From Anadara kagoshimensis (lineage: Eukaryota > Mollusca > Bivalvia > Arcoida > Arcidae), in the NCBI GenBank assembly GCA_021292105.1, contig CM037870.1, positions 24,568,424 through 24,632,423 on the forward strand: DNA of 64,000 bases. The letters are read 5' to 3'. Shown one piece after another: positions 1-10,290 of the stretch. Under the pieces are notes generated by a model. The model did no database searches, had not been told where the DNA came from, and saw only the letters and a list, made by a program, of their open reading frames with translations. The first letter of the stretch is position 1; every line of letters starts with the position of its first letter. Made by a program: the position numbers and the translations under genes.

Positions 1-1
1 T

Positions 2-121
2 CATAAATGGAATAGATGTCCAGCTTATGAAAAGATATGCAAAAAGTGTGGCAAATTAAATCATTTTGCCAAAGTTTGCCGCTCAGCGAATAAAACATCA
101 CAACAACCTGGAAGAATTTGA
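2..121 (+). pseudogene. gag C-terminus: nucleocapsid CCHC zinc knuckle (partial)
   Basis: Frame 2 reads open from the window edge to a TGA at 119-121. It contains C-X2-C-X4-H-X4-C (CKKCGKLNHFAKVC) at about 50-92, the retroviral/retrotransposon nucleocapsid zinc knuckle that binds the element's RNA. The basic tail after it is typical. The stop is in the same frame as the protease that follows at 191, with no other stop between. It could be a real gag terminator, a leaky gag/pol junction, or a nonsense mutation; this single copy cannot separate these. Confidence 0.82.
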
Positions 122-190
122 CATAAGGAAACCAAGAATTCAGCTGAAACAAAGAACATTGCATCTACAACTGTACCGACTAATTGCAAT

Positions 191-577
191 ATGCTAGAAG
201 TGAAAATAAACAATAAAAACATTCAAGGATTAATAGACACTGGTGCATCAATTTCACTTGTTTCAGAAAATATACTACACAAAATATTTGGAAACTCTTA
301 TAAAAATAAGTTGAAATCTGTGACAATTCCTTATATTATTGGAGTTAGTGGTGAAACGCAACAAGCTATTGGAACTATTGACTTAGAAATGTTGATAAAT
401 AGACTCAAAGTTGTACAGACATTCCATGTGTTTTCTAACCTTCATTGTCAAGTTATTTTTGGGATGGACTTTTTACAAGATAAAAGAGTCATGATTGACA
501 TTGTGAACAAAATATTTCGATTTATGAAGGACTTACAATACAACCCATGCAGTGTTCAACTAATCATTCAGCATTAG
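191..577 (+). pseudogene. pol: aspartic protease domain
   Basis: The reading frame encodes 128 residues with LIDTGAS at residues 14-20, the catalytic Asp-Thr/Ser-Gly motif of retropepsins, and IFGMDFL at about 89-95, the second conserved glycine-containing strand. Retropepsins work as dimers that cut the gag-pol polyprotein. The start is arbitrary: the frame is open from 122, so the protease is probably part of a longer polyprotein. It stops at 575-577, while the homologous downstream region continues in another frame beginning before 577, so a frame change lies near 545-577. Confidence 0.88.
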
Positions 578-1061
578 CCACTACAATAGCAAATGTGACA
601 ATACCAGCTAGGTCAGAATGTGTGTTACCATTGAAAGTTAATCAAAATAAATCATTGGAACTAGCTATATTACAACCAGTAGATCATTTAGCCTCTACTT
701 TAAATGTAATTGGTGCAAGATGTTTAGATAAGGTCAAGGATGGACATGTTAATTATCAAATTTTAAATCCATCAAATTCTGACATCACAATTAAAAGGGA
801 AAAGTTATAGCAAGTGTGGACACAATTAATCCTGAAGATGTTCTAGAGAATTCTATATTGGAGAATACAACAACAACAGATTCAATTAAAGCAGCTGAAG
901 ATCTTGGATTTCACAAAGAAATATTTAAGGATTCAAGTTTAACTGAAAGTGAAAAGATGCGATTTTTGACATTTCTTGGTGAAAATAGTGATGTTTTTTG
1001 CAACAAATTTATCTCAACTTGGGTGTACAAATGCATACCAACATCGAATAGAGACTGGTGA
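547..1061 (+). pseudogene. pol: protease-RT connecting region, two frames
   Basis: Two short open stretches cover the linker between protease and reverse transcriptase. 547-810 (frame 1) carries the segment around VTIPARSECVLP, which usually follows the protease in Ty3/gypsy pol. 816-1061 (frame 0) carries the acidic AEDLGFH...LGENSDVF segment that normally precedes RT. The stop at 808-810, the frame change to 816 and a second change near 1000, beside a run of six T at about 993-998, show damage or sequencing indels. After about 1010 the last residues of the frame-0 stretch no longer resemble pol. Confidence 0.75.
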
Positions 1062-1566
1062 TGCACAGCCAGTGCGTCAAAGATTTTATCGAACAACGCC
1101 AAAACAAAAGGAAGAAATTGAAAAACAAATTCAGGAAATGCTTGAAAATGACATTATAGAACCTTCAAATTCTGAATGGCACAGTCCAGTTCTGCTCGTT
1201 AAAAAGAAAAATGGTGACTTTAGATTTGTTATTGATTATAGACGTGTAAATCGTGTAACCAAACCCGAAATATTCCCATTACCACGACTGGATGATATTT
1301 TGGATACGGTTGGAGAATCAAAATCAAAATATTTCTCTGTTTTGGATATGACATCAGGTTATTGGCAAATTCCGTTAGATCCAGAAACTAAACACAAAAC
1401 TGCATTTATAACACATAATGGATTATTTCAGTTCAAGAGAATTCCGTTTGGACTTATGAATTCCGGAATGGCGTTTCAAATGGTTTTAACACAAGTGCTT
1501 CAAGGTATTAATTGGAAAAATGTACTTGTTATATTGACGATCTTCTGGTGTTTAGTAAAAATCTAG
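976..1566 (+). pseudogene. pol: reverse transcriptase, fingers and palm
   Basis: Frame 1 encodes the N-terminal half of RT. Recognisable blocks are HSPVLLVKKKNG, FRFVIDYRRVN, the first catalytic aspartate in VLDMTSGYWQIPL (Asp codon 1345-1347), the TAF motif, and FKRIPFGLMNSGMAFQ. The family role is to copy element RNA into cDNA inside a cytoplasmic particle. True homology begins at about 1010; residues encoded before that are out of frame with pol. The frame is lost at about 1525, just before the YIDD catalytic pair, which lies in the overlapping frame starting at 1512. Confidence 0.92.
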
Positions 1567-3308
1567 ATGAACATTTTAGACATTTAAATGAAGTGTTTGA
1601 CAGACTGAGATCTGCAAATTTGAAACTAAAACCACAAAAATGCAAATTTGCTCTTCATAGAGTCAAATATTTAGGACATGTTATTTCTCAAAATGGTGTA
1701 GAAACAGATAAAGACAAATTAAAAGCTGTGAGTGAATTTCCTAGACCAGACAATGTTACAAAACTACGGAGTTTTCTAGGGTTATGTAATTACTACAGGA
1801 AATTTATCAAGAACTATTCGGATATATCTGCTCCATTAACAAAGTTACTTCAAAAGGATGCAAATTTTATTTGGACTGAATTGTGTGAAAATACTTTTAA
1901 CAACTTAAAAACTGCATTGATAAATTCACCTGTGTTATCATTTCCAGATATTAACAAACCATTTATTTTATCTACCGATGCATCTTCAGAAGCTATAAGT
2001 TTCATCCTTAGCCAAAAAGATGAAAATGGTAATGTTCATCCAATTCAATATGGAGGACGTGCTTTAAGACAATCTGAAAGAAAATGGGGAATTTCAGAGA
2101 GAGAATGTTTAGCTATAGTTGAAGGTGTGCGTGCATATAGACTTTTTCTGGAAAATCAAGAATTTACAGTTATAACTGATCATCATGCTTTACAATTTTT
2201 GCATAACATTAAGCAAAACAGTGGACGGTTAGCCAGATGGTCATTGTTGTTACAAGGATTTAAATACAATATTCAATACAAAAAAGGAAAATCACATCAG
2301 AATGCAGACTCATTAAGCCGTAGGGATTATGCCACAGAAAAAGAAATTTTAGATAGCAATGACATTTTTATAGGACATTCAGGTCAGCAAGGTCATTCTG
2401 TTAACACTGAAAAGTTTTATCAAGTGTATTTAGAAACAGATAGAGAGGATACCTTTAAACCCCCTGCTGCTACTGTGTACACCATTACTGATCAAGAAAA
2501 GGATACAAATCAATTACAAATCTACCTGGATAGTCATAATGATTTGGGAACTTTACAATCACAATGTGACATTGTTGGACCTATTAAACAATATTTAGAA
2601 GGTGGTGATTTGCCTACTGATAAGACATTAAGTAAGAAAATTGTTGCTCAAGCAGAACAATATACATTGATTGATGGATTACTGTATCATTTATGGGATC
2701 AAAGAGCCAGAAAAATACCCAAAGATATCAGAATTAAGAGACAATTAGTGATTCCACGTGATTTAACATTGGATATACTAAAAAGTTATCATGATTCTGA
2801 AGTTGGAGGTGCACATCAAGGATTTGACAGAACTTATGCCTCTATTTCATCAAAGTTTTATTGGCCAAAGATGTATTCTGAAGTATACAAATATGTGTCA
2901 ACATGTGAGACTTGTCAGAAATCAAAACAATCTTCTCATGCCAAACCTGCTCCGTTACATCCTATTCAAAATATGTCAACTTTTGAACGATGGCATATGG
3001 ACATATTAGGACCATTACCAGAAACACCTGAAAAATTCAAATACCTTTTAGTGATTGTTGATAGTTTTAGTCGATGGATTGAAGCGTTTCCCATACGAAC
3101 TCAGGAAGCAACTGAAATAGCTGACATTTTGTTCCGAGAAATTATATGTCGTTATGGATGCCCCCGTATTTTAGTGTCAGATAGAGGACAAAATTTTTTA
3201 TCTCAAATTGTTGCAGGACTAAGCAAGAAATTCAACATTAAACGGCATCACACAAGTGCTTTTCATCCGCAATCAAATGCGACGTTGAACGTTGTAACAG
3301 ATCAATAG
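1512..3308 (+). pseudogene. pol: RT C-terminus, RNase H and integrase core
   Basis: The 598-residue frame opens with YIDD (residues 7-10), the RT active-site pair, followed by the RT thumb (KYLGHVIS, LGLCNYYRKFI). RNase H follows with D156 in STDASS, E198 in SERECLAI, D223 in TDHHAL and D266 in NADSLSR. The integrase has an HHCC zinc-binding domain at about 427-468 (CETC) and a DDE core with D497 in WHMDILGPLP and D557 in VSDRGQNF. The third catalytic residue is not in this frame: a GAA codon about 35 residues after D557 (3287-3289) lies in the next frame, so a small indel near 3280 cuts the active site. The first residues before YIDD are an artefact of the frame start. Confidence 0.94.
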
Positions 3309-4171
3309 CTCAATCCTTGCGAAGTTATATTAGTGAAAATCAAACTGACTGGGCAGACATTTTACCAGGTATTCTTATGGCATTTCGGAAATCAGTATCA
3401 ACAACCTCTACTGGTTTTTCACCATTTCAACTAGTTTTTGGAACAAATATGAGACTACCAATTGACATAACATTAGAGAAAATTAAGACCAATTCTCATA
3501 CTGCTGCAGAATATTTTGAAAAACTTCAAAAACAATTGGATATTATTCAAAAAGTGACTAATGAAAACCTGGATAAGTACCAAGAAAAATATACAACATA
3601 TCACAACAAAAAGAGTGAGGATCCAGAATTCACATTAGGTCAACAAGTGTGGCTACACAAAACTCATGTTCCACAAGGACAGTGTAAGAAACTTCAGGAC
3701 AAATATGTTGGACCGTATTATATCACTGACATTGGACCAAACCATTCGTATAAGATAAAGGATGGAAAAACACATAAACAAATGAAATCGTTTGTTCATG
3801 CAAATAGACTAAAATCATACAATGATCCTGAACAAAGACCAGACCATTTACAAGAGGATGAAGTTCAACAACAATGTCAAATACCAAACAATGAGGAACA
3901 ACAACCACAAAATGTAGATCAAAGTCAACCACATCAACAACCTATAGATCAGGAAGGACAACAAGAAAATACAGACACAACACAGGAATATGGAATTGTT
4001 GATAAACTTTTACGTTGTAGTAATTATAGAGGACAGAAACTGTATAAAGTTAAATGGAAAAATCATAGACAAACAACGTGGGAACCTGAAGGAAACATCC
4101 CAGCGTTTATAATCAGAGAATTCCATGTTCACCGGACACAGAAAGGAAAAATCAGGAAACGACATGTTTGA
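3287..4171 (+). pseudogene. pol: integrase C-terminal region with chromodomain
   Basis: Frame 2 is open from the shifted catalytic-Glu codon at 3287 to TGA at 4169-4171. It carries the rest of the integrase catalytic helix, a GFSPFQLVFG block and a GPYYI segment typical of Ty3/gypsy integrase C-termini. A Gln/Glu-rich, probably unstructured linker follows (about 3830-3985). It ends in a chromodomain from about 3986, with YGIVDKLLRC, YKVKWKNH and TTWEPEGNIP. Chromodomains on integrases can bind modified histone H3 and steer insertion into particular chromatin. The aromatic-cage positions (Y, W, and W in TWEP) look present. Confidence 0.9.
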
Positions 4172-5500
4172 ATATTGGAATTATTAGAATATATCTCTGC
4201 ATACTTGCCCAAAGTAAAATATATTGTGCACAAGTTCGTTTGAATGGATTATGCTAACTTTCCTATACAAGCTTATTTTTTCTTTCATCTTTATTCTTAT
4301 TTCTATGGCATCAATCGTTCAAGGGAACTATGTGTTGCAGTAAATTTGAAAATTCGGCTGTGAAATAGTTATTGCTTTCATGGGATATATTTTAAGTGTT
4401 CAATTGAAAAGTTATTAGTGTTCAAATAGATATATTTAAGTTTTGTTAAATGTGAAACAAGTTAAAAATTGTGAAAAATATAAATTCCTGTTGGATTTAT
4501 AGTAAATGTTAAGAAAAGAAGTGATCACAAGTTGAAAAACAAACCCGGGATAGTTAGATGGATAGATATATACATGTATATACATATGATTTGATAGTTG
4601 GATAGATGGTGTATGTAGTATATAGTTATTAATTTAGTGATATAGTTTTATTCAAATTGGATTAGTTTATTATTAATGTTAAATTTAATTTTCAAATCAA
4701 AGAAACATTCACTGTGGACAATTTAAAATTTCAGAAAATTTCGGGACGAAATTTAATAGAGCCCGAGGGAAATTATTATAGTGAAAATTTCAATATCAGA
4801 CTATTTCATTTACAAACTGTGTGTTAAAATCAGACTATTTCATTTACAAACTGTAGGACTTTACACAATCAAAACATTACTTATCAGTGTTTTCTTGCCA
4901 ACTTTATTAATGAATTTCTTTAGATCAGTTTAATATATATAGTGATTTTACATATGAACACTTACAGAAGAGACTGGACAATATATTAATATTTAAATGA
5001 TTCAGAAATAATAAGTAAAAAAGTTATATAAGATTTAAATATATATTAGAAGAAGATACATCTGTGAAGCACATTTGAACTGTAATTTAAATATCTTCTA
5101 ATGCTTCAAATATCATGAATTGTATATGTTTAAATTCATCAATATTAGTAGAATTATTTGTGTAAATTTTATCAATCAAATGTTTATAGTTAAAAGTAAT
5201 AGTAAAAAGGTCAATGGCAAGAAACACAGTAGCTTCTCATTTATGTACATCCATTTGTATTTGCCACAGATTTTTATATTGTCTTCTCCGAGGTCCGATC
5301 AATTTCTTTATATTGTAATGTCCATTTTTAAACATGGTCAGACTCAGAGATAGAGAGTATAAGATCAGTCTGTCCGTGTGGGCAACATCTGCCATTTAAC
5401 ATCATGTGAAGAAGTAGTAATAAATTATACTTAAAGAAGTTAAATAGTTAGAGTCTGTGTTCCAACAAACAGAAGAAAATAATCCCTACAAAAAATATAT
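4172..5500 (+). repeat. Gypsy 3' untranslated region and probable 3' LTR
   Basis: There is no coding after the pol stop. An 'aatttcgggacgaaattt' motif followed by a purine-rich tract (agagcccgagggaaa, 4758-4772) sits where the polypurine tract for plus-strand priming is expected, so the 3' LTR probably begins just after 4772. An AATAAA at 5419-5424 could be the poly(A) signal inside it. LTR ends cannot be fixed because the 5' LTR is outside the window; 5500 is approximate. Confidence 0.5.
4795..4854. repeat. 26-bp direct repeat, two copies
   Basis: An identical 26-base sequence occurs at 4795-4820 and 4829-4854 with 8 bp between. It lies just downstream of the putative polypurine tract, so it falls at the start of the presumed LTR U3, where short duplications often carry regulatory sites. 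Confidence 0.85.
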
Positions 5501-6029
5501 ACTTATTATGTCTTTGTTAGGTCTTACCCTACTCTTATCTATTATAATGTGTTCTGTTTAAAGGTGCATTGCCTCACAATATATTATAAATTGTGTGACA
5601 TCACGTCTTTAATCCTGTCAAAAGCAGCGTACATAATACATATTTATGGTTTCATTGCAGTTACTAGTTTGGACATGAAAACTTGAGCGAGTCCTTATCT
5701 GGCCTGTGTGATAACTAGGCCGAATTATCTGGTGTGTTGTTTTTGTCAAAAAATTGCACACCATCGTTAAGACAGATAAATCGGCCTAATTATTGTGTGA
5801 CAAAAATAACATACCATCGTCAAGGCAGATTTATAATTCGGCCTATGTAAACTATAAACTATTGCATCACTGAAAAGGTTCCGGGTTCATAATCCTGGTT
5901 ACCAAATGTAGTTCTAAGCCTACATTTAGAAACCAACAGACATTTTTAATCGCTTCTAATGTCTGCCCAACTATAAAAAAACCAATATATTTTAGTTACA
6001 TGTAACTTTGAGCAAATTATTTTATTCGG
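5501..6029. other. Non-coding; short inverted/tandem repeat at 5716-5845
   Basis: No coding signal. 'taggccgaattat' (5716-5728) is exactly reverse-complementary to 'ataattcggccta' (5833-5845). Between them a ~50-bp segment ending in '(a/c)caccatcgt(t/c)aag(a/g)cagat' occurs twice. Confidence 0.55.
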
Positions 6030-6365
6030 ACCATGTTTAACCCAAATTTTGACATGCTATGGCCACTAAATGTCTTTCGAGTTTAATATATAAATGATCG
6101 GACTAAATATTGTTGACCATCGTGACAGGTGTTCCAAAACAGTAACGATAACGTTCAGTTTACTATCGCCAGTCCAAGTTCACTTGGAGAAAATTATTTC
6201 AACTGGGCCATCCAATATTTGACAGATGGCTACGAAATGTCTTTTGAGTCGACTGGGTATGAGTATATTAGAAATTGTCGTACACTATTATTGGTCGTGT
6301 GTTGTAAAGTTGTAAAGTAAAGTTCAATTTACTATCGTTAGTCATATTTATCATGAACTAACAAC
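6030..6365. repeat. Degenerate tandem duplication, ~169-bp period
   Basis: Two blocks recur 169 bp apart. One ends in 'aaatgtcttt(c/t)gagt' (about 6071-6086 and 6234-6249). The other is 'gttca(g/a)tttactatcg' (about 6152 and 6321). Similarity is clear but decayed; no reading frame is conserved. Confidence 0.6.
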
Positions 6366-7655
6366 GAATCTGTTTCCCCAGTTTAAATAAGACTTCAGAT
6401 TACAAAGAAGTTTGATAACATTGAGTAGTTGTAATTAATAACTACCAGCAATTGTCGTTGAGAAAGATTGTAGACCTTGTAAATATATTAAGACTGTGGT
6501 TCATCTATAAAAGGAGGAAGTTACAAACGCAGGTTTAACAGACGGGTACTCCAAATTCCAAAATTTCCTTTTGATCTACTTTCTTGCTTGACTTTTTGGT
6601 AAGGGGTTACGCAGTGCACTTTTATTTGATAAAAATGGCAGTGCTAAATGTTGTGGTCTCTCTCCTAAAACAATAGACACAAAAACTGTACTATGTTGAT
6701 AATAAAAAATTACTTTTGGTTTTTTTTGGATTGTGGTTTTGACTTGCACCGCTATGCTTGTGTTTGACTGTCATTTGCTAATTTGATTTCGTTCAAAATA
6801 AGTACACGATGCTGATTTTAGCAACCATTGCACTTTGAAGAAATATCTTTTGAACGCATAACAAAAAATTCATGCATTGGATATTTCACATGCTATGCTG
6901 AATCTTTTTAAGTGTTGTTGCAAAAACTACCAGATGCTTAGTTTTGATAAATCTGACAATTTTGCAAGTTCGATATTCCTCTGCACGAGAGATTCTGTCT
7001 TTTATTCACATGCAATGTTTAATAGTTCCAAATTTGAGTTCATGTCCAATCTTGAAAATTTAGTTTTCATTGACTTATTTTCGGTTTGTTTTTCTAGACC
7101 AAACTGACCTACCAATGCTATTAAATATGGTATTGTCATTTATAACAAAACTTTGAAGAACCTTGATGACATACTTGATTAAGTTTGTCAAGGCAATGCC
7201 TAATGAAGCGATAAAATTCAATATAAACCACATTTACACACCCATCTGATCAACACGGCTGTCTGTGTCATTGAAATGTCACGATTTTGCATAAATAAAA
7301 GTTTAATTTTATACAGCACTCATTGTTAAACTGTTAAACGGTAATTTATTACATTAAATTGTCATATAATCTATATATTGAGATTTTATTGCCCCTGTAC
7401 CTGGTGCATGTCATTGATATATTCCCATCACCACAAACAAAGGGCAGTTAACTCCCGACTGGAAAACTTTATTGCCTCGGGTTTTCACACGGATATTCTT
7501 GCAATCTGATTGTCGATCTCTTTTATTGGTGCCCCACAGCACTTCTCGCCTTATAAGTCGAATTGCACCTTGCGAGAAAATTTGCGAATTCGTTTTCTGA
7601 AAGTCCGGACATTCCGATTCCGACATAACTAATTCCTGAATTGACTTACCTCAAT
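6366..7655. other. Non-coding, with fragment of dispersed repeat D (- strand) near 6702-6775
   Basis: No convincing exon. The stretch 'ggattgtggttttgac...gcaccg...atg' at about 6728-6765 matches, in reverse, the repeat found at 36.36, 43.92, 51.30 and 51.65 kb. Confidence 0.4.
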
Positions 7656-7690
7656 ATTGAAGTGAAACCTCTTGATTATTTCACTTCAAT
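7656..7690. repeat. Perfect 12-bp stem hairpin
   Basis: 'attgaagtgaaa' (7656-7667) and 'tttcacttcaat' (7679-7690) are perfect reverse complements around an 11-nt loop. No T-run follows that would suggest a Pol III terminator. Confidence 0.7.
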
Positions 7691-8400
7691 CTATCATTGA
7701 TGCTTTTAGACCGTCCTTGGTCAGCGTAAAATATCTTAACCAAAAATAACCAGACTCTTTTCCAGATCAAAATATCTCGTACAAGATCATTTTTATTCAA
7801 AATAAAACAGAACATACGTTTTATTTCTCAACAACTATAATAAAAATTTGATTAACGCAGCAAAATTTGTAATTAATTAACACTTTTGTCTAATTTGAAA
7901 TATCATTAATTGTGATGATAAGGTGGTTGATGGGATGGTTCATCGGAGTCGAAGTTTGCTTAGTGCGTTTCCGGTTTGACGTACATAAGTAAAGGTTTTT
8001 ATAGTATTTTGCCAAAGGAAATAACCTGTCACCAATAGTCAGTTCCGCGTACTTGTAGATTTCACACATAGCTTATTTTACCCCATTGATATCTACTCAA
8101 TTCATAATCACAATAATTATAATAATACTTGAAATATTTTCGTTTTGTGACATATGAACTTTGTTGTTTTGTCGGCTTAGAAATTTTCCATTATTCGGCC
8201 ATATAAATAAATACAACGTTTATTTTATAATTTGGCTATTTTTAGTATTTAATTAATGTACTGTAAGAAATGACCACTTGTAAATTGAACCCACGCATGT
8301 CACATGTAAATTGTACACACTGACTAATAATAGTCAAGTTACAGTAAAGTGTAATACCACCCTACAATAGTCAATTCAATTTGAAAATGACTTATTCATC
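7691..8400. other. Non-coding, nothing recognised
   Basis: AT-rich sequence without open frames of note, repeats of families seen elsewhere, or RNA-gene signatures. Confidence 0.5.
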
Positions 8401-8530
8401 TTCCACAAGGATAACGTGTTAAAAGTTGTGTCCAGTCTGGCCAGTCTTCGGACACTGGTGGTAAATTTCATTTCAATAATCAAGAATAATCTGGACCCTG
8501 TGAGTTTTCCAAGATGGTCGCTGGGTAAGT
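8401..8530 (+). promoter_or_regulatory. Candidate first exon: start codon and strong splice donor
   Basis: AAGATGGTCGCTGG|GTAAGT: an ATG at 8514-8516 with a purine at -3 and G at +4, and eleven coding bases before an excellent donor (GTAAGT 8525-8530). The exon would end two bases into a codon, which is phase-compatible with the innexin exon beginning at 30674; it would give a short M-V-A-G leader directly before VDGILDF. The implied intron is about 22 kb. A TATA box is not evident. This is an inference from splice phase and motif quality only; chance occurrence is quite possible. Confidence 0.22.
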
Positions 8531-9185
8531 CTTAATTAGCATAGTTAAGCTGATTTGAAATGTTTTACAAATTTAGAGATTTTAAGTATGTATGTGTGTT
8601 TATATTAATAGATAACAAATGGCCAGTTCGTGTCCAGTTTTATTTATTGTACACTACAGGTAAACGAGGTCATGCTGTTATAAAAGTATTGTAAAGGTTT
8701 AATGATTTCGGCCATTTTTTCCTTAAGAAAATTTTGTTGTAAACCTCGAATCTTTTAAGACAAAAACAGGGAAACACATACATTTGTCCATGTGTTAACC
8801 ATTTCAAAAATACCCAAATATCTGATATTTCTTTTGTTATACATGTACAATGAAAAGTTTCAATTTATAATGGGATTTGGGAAGACAGGGTTACAAAGCC
8901 CCGGTACAAAATGGAACAGAATGACATAAAAAAATCTAGGTCAAATTGTCCATGTTTTAACCCATTTCACGTTTATTTATGTCAATAGATATTCAATAAC
9001 GCCTTTATTTAGTTAAGTTATAAATAGAATTGCTTAATACACCATGACAAAAGCCAAAAATAAACAATTCATGAAGTTATTTTTATAAGACCTGTAAAAC
9101 ACGGGTGACCCCCTTATCCTCCCCCACTGCACACACAACTATCTTGATCAATGGGCATTGTTTACTAAGTCAGATAGGTTAAAAG
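8531..9185. other. Non-coding, nothing recognised
   Basis: No open frame, SINE box or inverted repeat was found; plausibly intron or intergenic. Confidence 0.45.
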
Positions 9186-9480
9186 TGCATTAGCCCCAGA
9201 TTTTCGATGAAACGACAGTGTTTTGTAAAATAAAAAAAGAAAGAAACGGTTCTGAAAACGAGCCTGAAAGAATGATCCACAAAAATCTAACACATTATCA
9301 TCCCTGTTTTAATAGGAAATGTTCCCATTTCCATTCCAGATGAAGACAAATATGTCCTTCACCATAAGTCGCTGGACGATCCTATCAAATGACATAAAGA
9401 TTGTACAATGCCCACACCAAGACATGTTTCAATTTCAGTTTTTATCAAGTCGATTAATGAATGGAATGCTCGTTATCGAA
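9186..9480 (+). repeat. Dispersed repeat, related to 33.3-33.5 kb
   Basis: 'ggttctgaaaa(c/t)gagc' with neighbouring 'ccacaaa' and an A-rich run before it recurs at about 33350. Beyond about 60 bp the similarity fades. The type of element is unknown. Confidence 0.45.
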
Positions 9481-9949
9481 CTGACCCACGAATAACCATT
9501 GCCTCATATAAATTTACTTTGGCACTGGTATATGTTTAGCACTGATACAAAAGTGACGGTATCCACAACCTGACAACTCACGAAATTCTATTTGCAGTTT
9601 TGTCATGTGTTACTTTTGAATGTATTATTTCATTAAAATTCAGAAAGTGCATACATTTAGAGTTTCACTGGATAAGTGTTCCATTATGACATGTTTGACG
9701 TCACGATCACCTTTTCAGGAAGTAATTTTTTTGTTCTTCCGCTTATGGAAAAGATAGAAATGGATTATTGGCGACCCCAACATCAACAGAGTGCAATCGT
9801 TGTAACAAAAATTTGCAGCAACAATAAATAGGGTTCCTATTAAAAATGTCAAAATCGTGACTATATCTATAGATGGCTATGGCAGTTGATAAAGATATGT
9901 AGACAAGAGCTTGTTTTACACTTAAGTCGCCGTCGGAAGGGAGTGGGGC

Positions 9950-10035
9950 ATTTCATCCGCCACTTTTCTCGAAAACTATTTAACAGATCTTTATGAAACT
10001 CCACAGGAACAATTTTCGGATGGAGTAGATGTGTC
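9950..10035 (+). repeat. Dispersed repeat, reverse copy at 22928-23010
   Basis: The segment 'ctcgaaaactatttaacaga' with 'tctttatgaaact' directly after it is found inverted at 22.97 kb, with further similarity on both sides. The two copies lie in open frames on the same repeat strand but encode no recognised domain, so the open frames here and at 22923-23147 are taken as repeat, not genes. Confidence 0.6.
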
Positions 10036-10180
10036 ATTAGCTGTTCGTATTTTGACCATGCATGGTTTGGAAAATTTGGATTTCTTAGTTTGAGTTCGTT
10101 TTTGGGACCCTTTTGAAATGGCATCCCATTTGAGTTGCAACTTGTTGCTTCAATTAGTAAAATCTAATCTCACCAGATCC

Positions 10181-10290
10181 ACTGGCATGTGCTGATTCAG
10201 AATTTTTATTAAAATAATGCATTCAAAATCAGCACATGGCAAATGATTTTGAATGCATTATTTTAATAAAAATTCTAAATTAGCACGACA
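10181..10290. repeat. Compound palindrome with perfect 33-bp inverted repeat
   Basis: 10199-10231 and 10244-10276 are exact reverse complements (33 bp) around a 12-nt spacer. The left half is itself one member of a hairpin family: tgtgctgatt ... aatcagcaca (10189-10198 with 10227-10236) around an AT-rich loop containing AAATAATGCATTC. The unit thus looks like a hairpin followed by an inverted, shortened copy of itself. Confidence 0.88.

Larger units (their letters stand above)
1..5500 (+). mobile_element. Ty3/gypsy LTR retrotransposon with C-terminal chromodomain, degraded, 5' part outside window
   Basis: Seen in order on the + strand: a CCHC zinc knuckle, an aspartic protease with DTGA, reverse transcriptase with YIDD, RNase H, an HHCC/DDE integrase, a glutamine-rich linker and a chromodomain, then a non-coding region with a purine-rich tract. 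PR-RT-RH-IN order is diagnostic of Ty3/gypsy (Metaviridae), and a C-terminal chromodomain points to a chromovirus-like lineage. The frame changes near 545-577, 808-816, about 1000, about 1525 and about 3280, so this copy cannot encode an intact polyprotein as sequenced. The 5' LTR and most of gag lie before the window. The right edge near 5500 is only an estimate because no second LTR is present for comparison. Confidence 0.93.

Noticed and set aside
1500-1570. Programmed ribosomal frameshift before YIDD
   Set aside because: Programmed shifts occur at gag/pol or domain borders, not inside RT; several other breaks in the copy favour ordinary indels.
5120-5353. 77-residue open frame in the gypsy 3' region as an env-like gene
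   Set aside because: Too short, inside the presumed LTR, with no signal peptide/transmembrane layout typical of an envelope protein.
9867-10124. 85-residue minus-strand gene
   Set aside because: The most protein-like segment is a dispersed repeat shared with 22.97 kb; no domain recognised.
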